64,000 nucleotides of DNA. Source: Leptothermofonsia sichuanensis E412. GTDB taxonomy: Bacteria > Cyanobacteriota > Cyanobacteriia > Leptolyngbyales > Leptolyngbyaceae. The position numbers were made by a program, and so were the translations under genes. Of the stretch, positions 61,722 to 64,000 are shown in pieces. The notes under the pieces are model-generated. The model did no database searches. It saw nothing but the letters and a program-made list of their open reading frames with translations, and was not told where the DNA came from. Position 1 is the stretch's first letter, and every line of letters starts with the position of its first letter. The DNA lies in NCBI RefSeq assembly GCF_019891175.1, contig NZ_CP072600.1:6138001-6202000 (forward strand). The letters run 5' to 3'.

Positions 61722-62167
61722 AACTGTTACCTCTTTTTTTAGGGGGCTTACAATTTCTTAGTGTGTGGGATTTCTCGCTCCCGTCGAGTGACCGATGTAC
61801 TGCAAGCGTGTGAGTTTTCTGGGCTGATTCTGTGACGGAGAGAGGTTCAGAGGGATAGCAGAAAACACCTTGAGTTGGTGACCAGTAAAGCATCGTGGGA
61901 ATGACCCGGATCACAATTCGGCAGAGAACATAAATGCCTGGTGTATGCCCCATGCAGTTTTACCAGGATTTTCACAGTGAACCTTCTGCGATCGCTCAGA
62001 CAGACGAGGTTTACTCGATCGATCACTCAATCCGTCGAGTCACGTTTCTATCGAAACCCCGCCTCCTTACCCGTGTGAATGGATTGTGCAGCCAATGAAT
62101 TCCAGGCTATGCTCGAATTCAAAAGTTTCCTGTCTTTGCTTGACCCTGTGATTGGAGGAGGTGTCTG
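61722..62167. other. intergenic region without a confident gene
   Basis: It must contain the divergent promoters of the DUF4278 gene and the hydrolase gene. A 54-codon frame at 61934-62098 has no ribosome-binding site. No motif recognised. Confidence 0.45.
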
Positions 62168-63196
62168 ATGAGTCCATCTACCACCCAACAACTCCCAATT
62201 CCCTCCCACTTCGACTCTATGAAGGTTGGTGAGGTTTGGAGAGTCGCCTACCAACCATTGGCTGTTGCCGCTGAAACCTGGGCAAAACAACATGCTATTT
62301 TGCCAGCATCAGAGGATCGGGTGCGCGTTTGTTTGCTGGCAATTGATGTCCAAAATACCTTTTGCATTCCCGACTTTGAATTGTTTGTTGCTGGTAGATC
62401 GGGCATGGGGGCGGTTGAAGATAACACACGATTGTGTGAATTCATCTATCGCAATCTGGGACGAATTACTGCGATCTACCCCACCATGGATACCCATACG
62501 GCCACTCAGATCTTTCATCCTATCTTCTGGGTCAATGCGGCGGGAGAACATCCCGCTCCTGCGGCTACCACAATTACCCTGGAAGATGTGGAGCAGGGTA
62601 TTTGGCGAGTGAACCCGGCGATCGCCTACAGTCTCACAAACAATGACTACGAAGCTCTTCAACGCCATGCTTTGCATTACACCCGATGTTTGACCGAAGC
62701 GGGCAAATATCCGTTAACTATATGGCCCTACCATTCCATGTTGGGGGGAATAGGTCATGCGCTTGTCTCAGCCGTTGAGGAGGCGATATTTTTCCACGGT
62801 ATTGCCCGTTCCAGTCAACCCCACTTTGAAGTGAAGGGGAGCAACCCCCTGACCGAAAATTATTCGGTCCTGCGTCCGGAGGTCATGGAGGGAGCCAGGG
62901 GGGAAGTCATTGCCCAGAAAAATACTAACCTGATTCAACAACTGCTGGAGTTTGACCAGGTGCTGATTGCGGGTCAGGCAAAAAGCCACTGTGTTGCCTG
63001 GACAATTGATGATTTGTTGACCGAAATTCAGGCGATCGACCCTGGTTTAGCCAGGAAGGTTTACCTGCTAGAGGACTGTACATCGCCTGTTGTGGTGCCC
63101 GGAGTGGTTGATTTTACAGAACAGGCGGATGCTGCATTTCAGCGGTTTGCTGATGCTGGAATGCAGGTTGTGAAATCCACAGAAATATTTGGCTAA
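62168..63196 (+). CDS. isochorismatase-like cysteine hydrolase, long form
   Basis: About 342 residues, longer than the usual ~200 because of an N-terminal extension and inserts. [12 protein letters not shown] (catalytic Asp), [15 protein letters not shown] (metal or substrate His), the Lys expected before the cis-peptide bond, and [14 protein letters not shown] (nucleophile Cys) match the isochorismatase/nicotinamidase superfamily. GGAGGAGG seven bases before ATG 62168 is strong. Substrate unknown; nicotinamidase-type amide hydrolysis is one option. Single gene; no obvious operon partner. Confidence 0.85.
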   Translation: MSPSTTQQLPIPSHFDSMKVGEVWRVAYQPLAVAAETWAKQHAILPASEDRVRVCLLAIDVQNTFCIPDFELFVAGRSGMGAVEDNTRLCEFIYRNLGRITAIYPTMDTHTATQIFHPIFWVNAAGEHPAPAATTITLEDVEQGIWRVNPAIAYSLTNNDYEALQRHALHYTRCLTEAGKYPLTIWPYHSMLGGIGHALVSAVEEAIFFHGIARSSQPHFEVKGSNPLTENYSVLRPEVMEGARGEVIAQKNTNLIQQLLEFDQVLIAGQAKSHCVAWTIDDLLTEIQAIDPGLARKVYLLEDCTSPVVVPGVVDFTEQADAAFQRFADAGMQVVKSTEIFG

Positions 63197-63437
63197 GATC
63201 TGGCTAAGATTTGACTGAAATGGTTGGCGATCGCCCGGGGACGCCTGGCTTCCAGACCTGAATTAATTTAGTCATTGGGTCATGGGGATCTGTAAATTGT
63301 GTACCTGCAACCCGGGTTTCGACTTCGCTCAACGCCTGGTGGTTGCAGGCAGAGCAAAACTAGCGGATCGGCTACCCTGACTAACCTAATTCACTTATCC
63401 TTGCAGCAATGAGTGCGAATCTTGATCGGTCACTCCT

Positions 63438-64000
63438 ATGATTGAAACTTTAGCTGCGCTCTCCGCCTCGGCAGCAGCGGGGATGAGGATTGCTCTGCCT
63501 CTACTTGTCATTGCGCTACTGTACGGAAACATCCTCTGGTCACAGATACCGATTCTTTCTCGACTTGATCCCCCAATTGTTTTAGGAGTATTGGTGAGCT
63601 GGTCTCTGGCAGAGGTCGTGCTTTCCAAGGACCCTCTGGGACGACGAGTACTTTTGATTGTTCAACTGGTGTTTAGCCCTCTGGTTGGGGCAATTTTAGG
63701 AATGGCCGTTGCCCAGGTGACCGGCAAACCATCCTGGCTTGTGTGGCTCCTGGGAGGTGTAGGTGGTTTGCTCGCCCTGGTGTTACAGCTAGTACAGACT
63801 GGCTGGTCTTACCGATTACGGAATATCCCATTATGGGTGATCTTTGCCCAGGACACCCTCTGTGTGTTGTTGGTTTTGTTCGCACTGGATGCTCCCCGTC
63901 AGGGAGGAATCATTGCCTTACTCCTCCTGTGGCTGGCAATTCGCAGTTCAAAGGAGTGGCACCGCTGGTACCAGGCACAGGCACTGCCCGGACAGCGTGG
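63438..64000 (+). CDS. DUF4126-family membrane protein, 5' part
   Basis: ATG 63438 opens a frame that runs off the window (about 187 residues shown). ALSASAAAGMRIALPLLVIALLYG, the RLDPPIVLGVLVSWSLAEVV segment, LIVQLVFSPLVGAILGMAVAQV and further hydrophobic helices fit DUF4126, a family of small polytopic membrane proteins of unknown function. The helix pattern is complete to the edge. The last bases give PGQRG. Confidence 0.8.
   Translation, partial: MIETLAALSASAAAGMRIALPLLVIALLYGNILWSQIPILSRLDPPIVLGVLVSWSLAEVVLSKDPLGRRVLLIVQLVFSPLVGAILGMAVAQVTGKPSWLVWLLGGVGGLLALVLQLVQTGWSYRLRNIPLWVIFAQDTLCVLLVLFALDAPRQGGIIALLLLWLAIRSSKEWHRWYQAQALPGQR

Noticed and set aside
61681-61953. 90-codon minus-strand frame
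   Set aside because: Overlaps the better-supported DUF4278 gene start in another frame and shows no conserved motif.
61934-62098. 54-codon plus-strand frame (MPGVCPMQF...)
   Set aside because: No ribosome-binding site or family resemblance; it might be real but cannot be supported.

Overview
The window comes from a cyanobacterium, probably a filamentous, Leptolyngbya-like one. The palindrome GCGATCGC (HIP1) recurs throughout, and many genes belong to families found mainly or only in cyanobacteria: DUF3172, DUF2808, DUF4079, DUF4278, a PTPA/PEP-CTERM protein, a stand-alone PCP-reductase domain, a PAS-GAF-GAF histidine kinase and a SulP (BicA-like) transporter. Genus is an inference; the sequence does not fix it.

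Layout. 1-7.6 kb: helicase end, a Urc4-type protein, a family 2 glycosyltransferase, an NlpC/P60 peptidase and an amylo-alpha-1,6-glucosidase-like protein. 7.6-22.7 kb: an accessory island packed with insertion sequences (IS1634, two IS1 copies, three distinct IS630 elements, IS4-type elements, IS66) lying on and inside the wreck of an integron. Its surviving parts are the N-terminal piece of an integron-type tyrosine recombinase (10873-11068), an array of 40-bp palindromic repeats just upstream of it, two good attC sites (17869-17953 and 22292-22378), a probable half attC site, a BrnT/BrnA toxin-antitoxin cassette whose antitoxin stop codon lies inside the attC core, and an aldo/keto reductase cassette. 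The second attC abuts a cmr1 gene (type III-B CRISPR effector) cut off exactly at the attC core. No CRISPR array is present. 22.7-30.3 kb: DUF3172 and PTPA-CTERM proteins, then four co-directional envelope-protein genes of unknown role (25.7-29.5 kb) and a PHP phosphoesterase.

30.3-64 kb: ordinary core genome on both strands. It holds sppA, holA, a 2H-phosphoesterase-like DUF1868 protein, a dienelactone hydrolase, a methyltransferase, pentapeptide and TPR proteins, a large histidine kinase, an FMN reductase, a NACHT NTPase (possible anti-phage NLR-like protein), pdeM, tsaE, pyrC, lepB, a SulP transporter, a 1931-residue alpha-2-macroglobulin-like lipoprotein, ttcA, a pilA-type pilin, an isochorismatase-like hydrolase and the start of a DUF4126 gene.

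Intergenic DNA carries several short dispersed repeat families found two or three times in the window: a TA-flanked MITE-like element, a 17-bp-stem hairpin element, a 120-130 bp repeat, and an AATTCAT repeat. Many intergenic repeats are palindromic. Starts were chosen by ribosome-binding site and family alignment from memory; no database search was possible.
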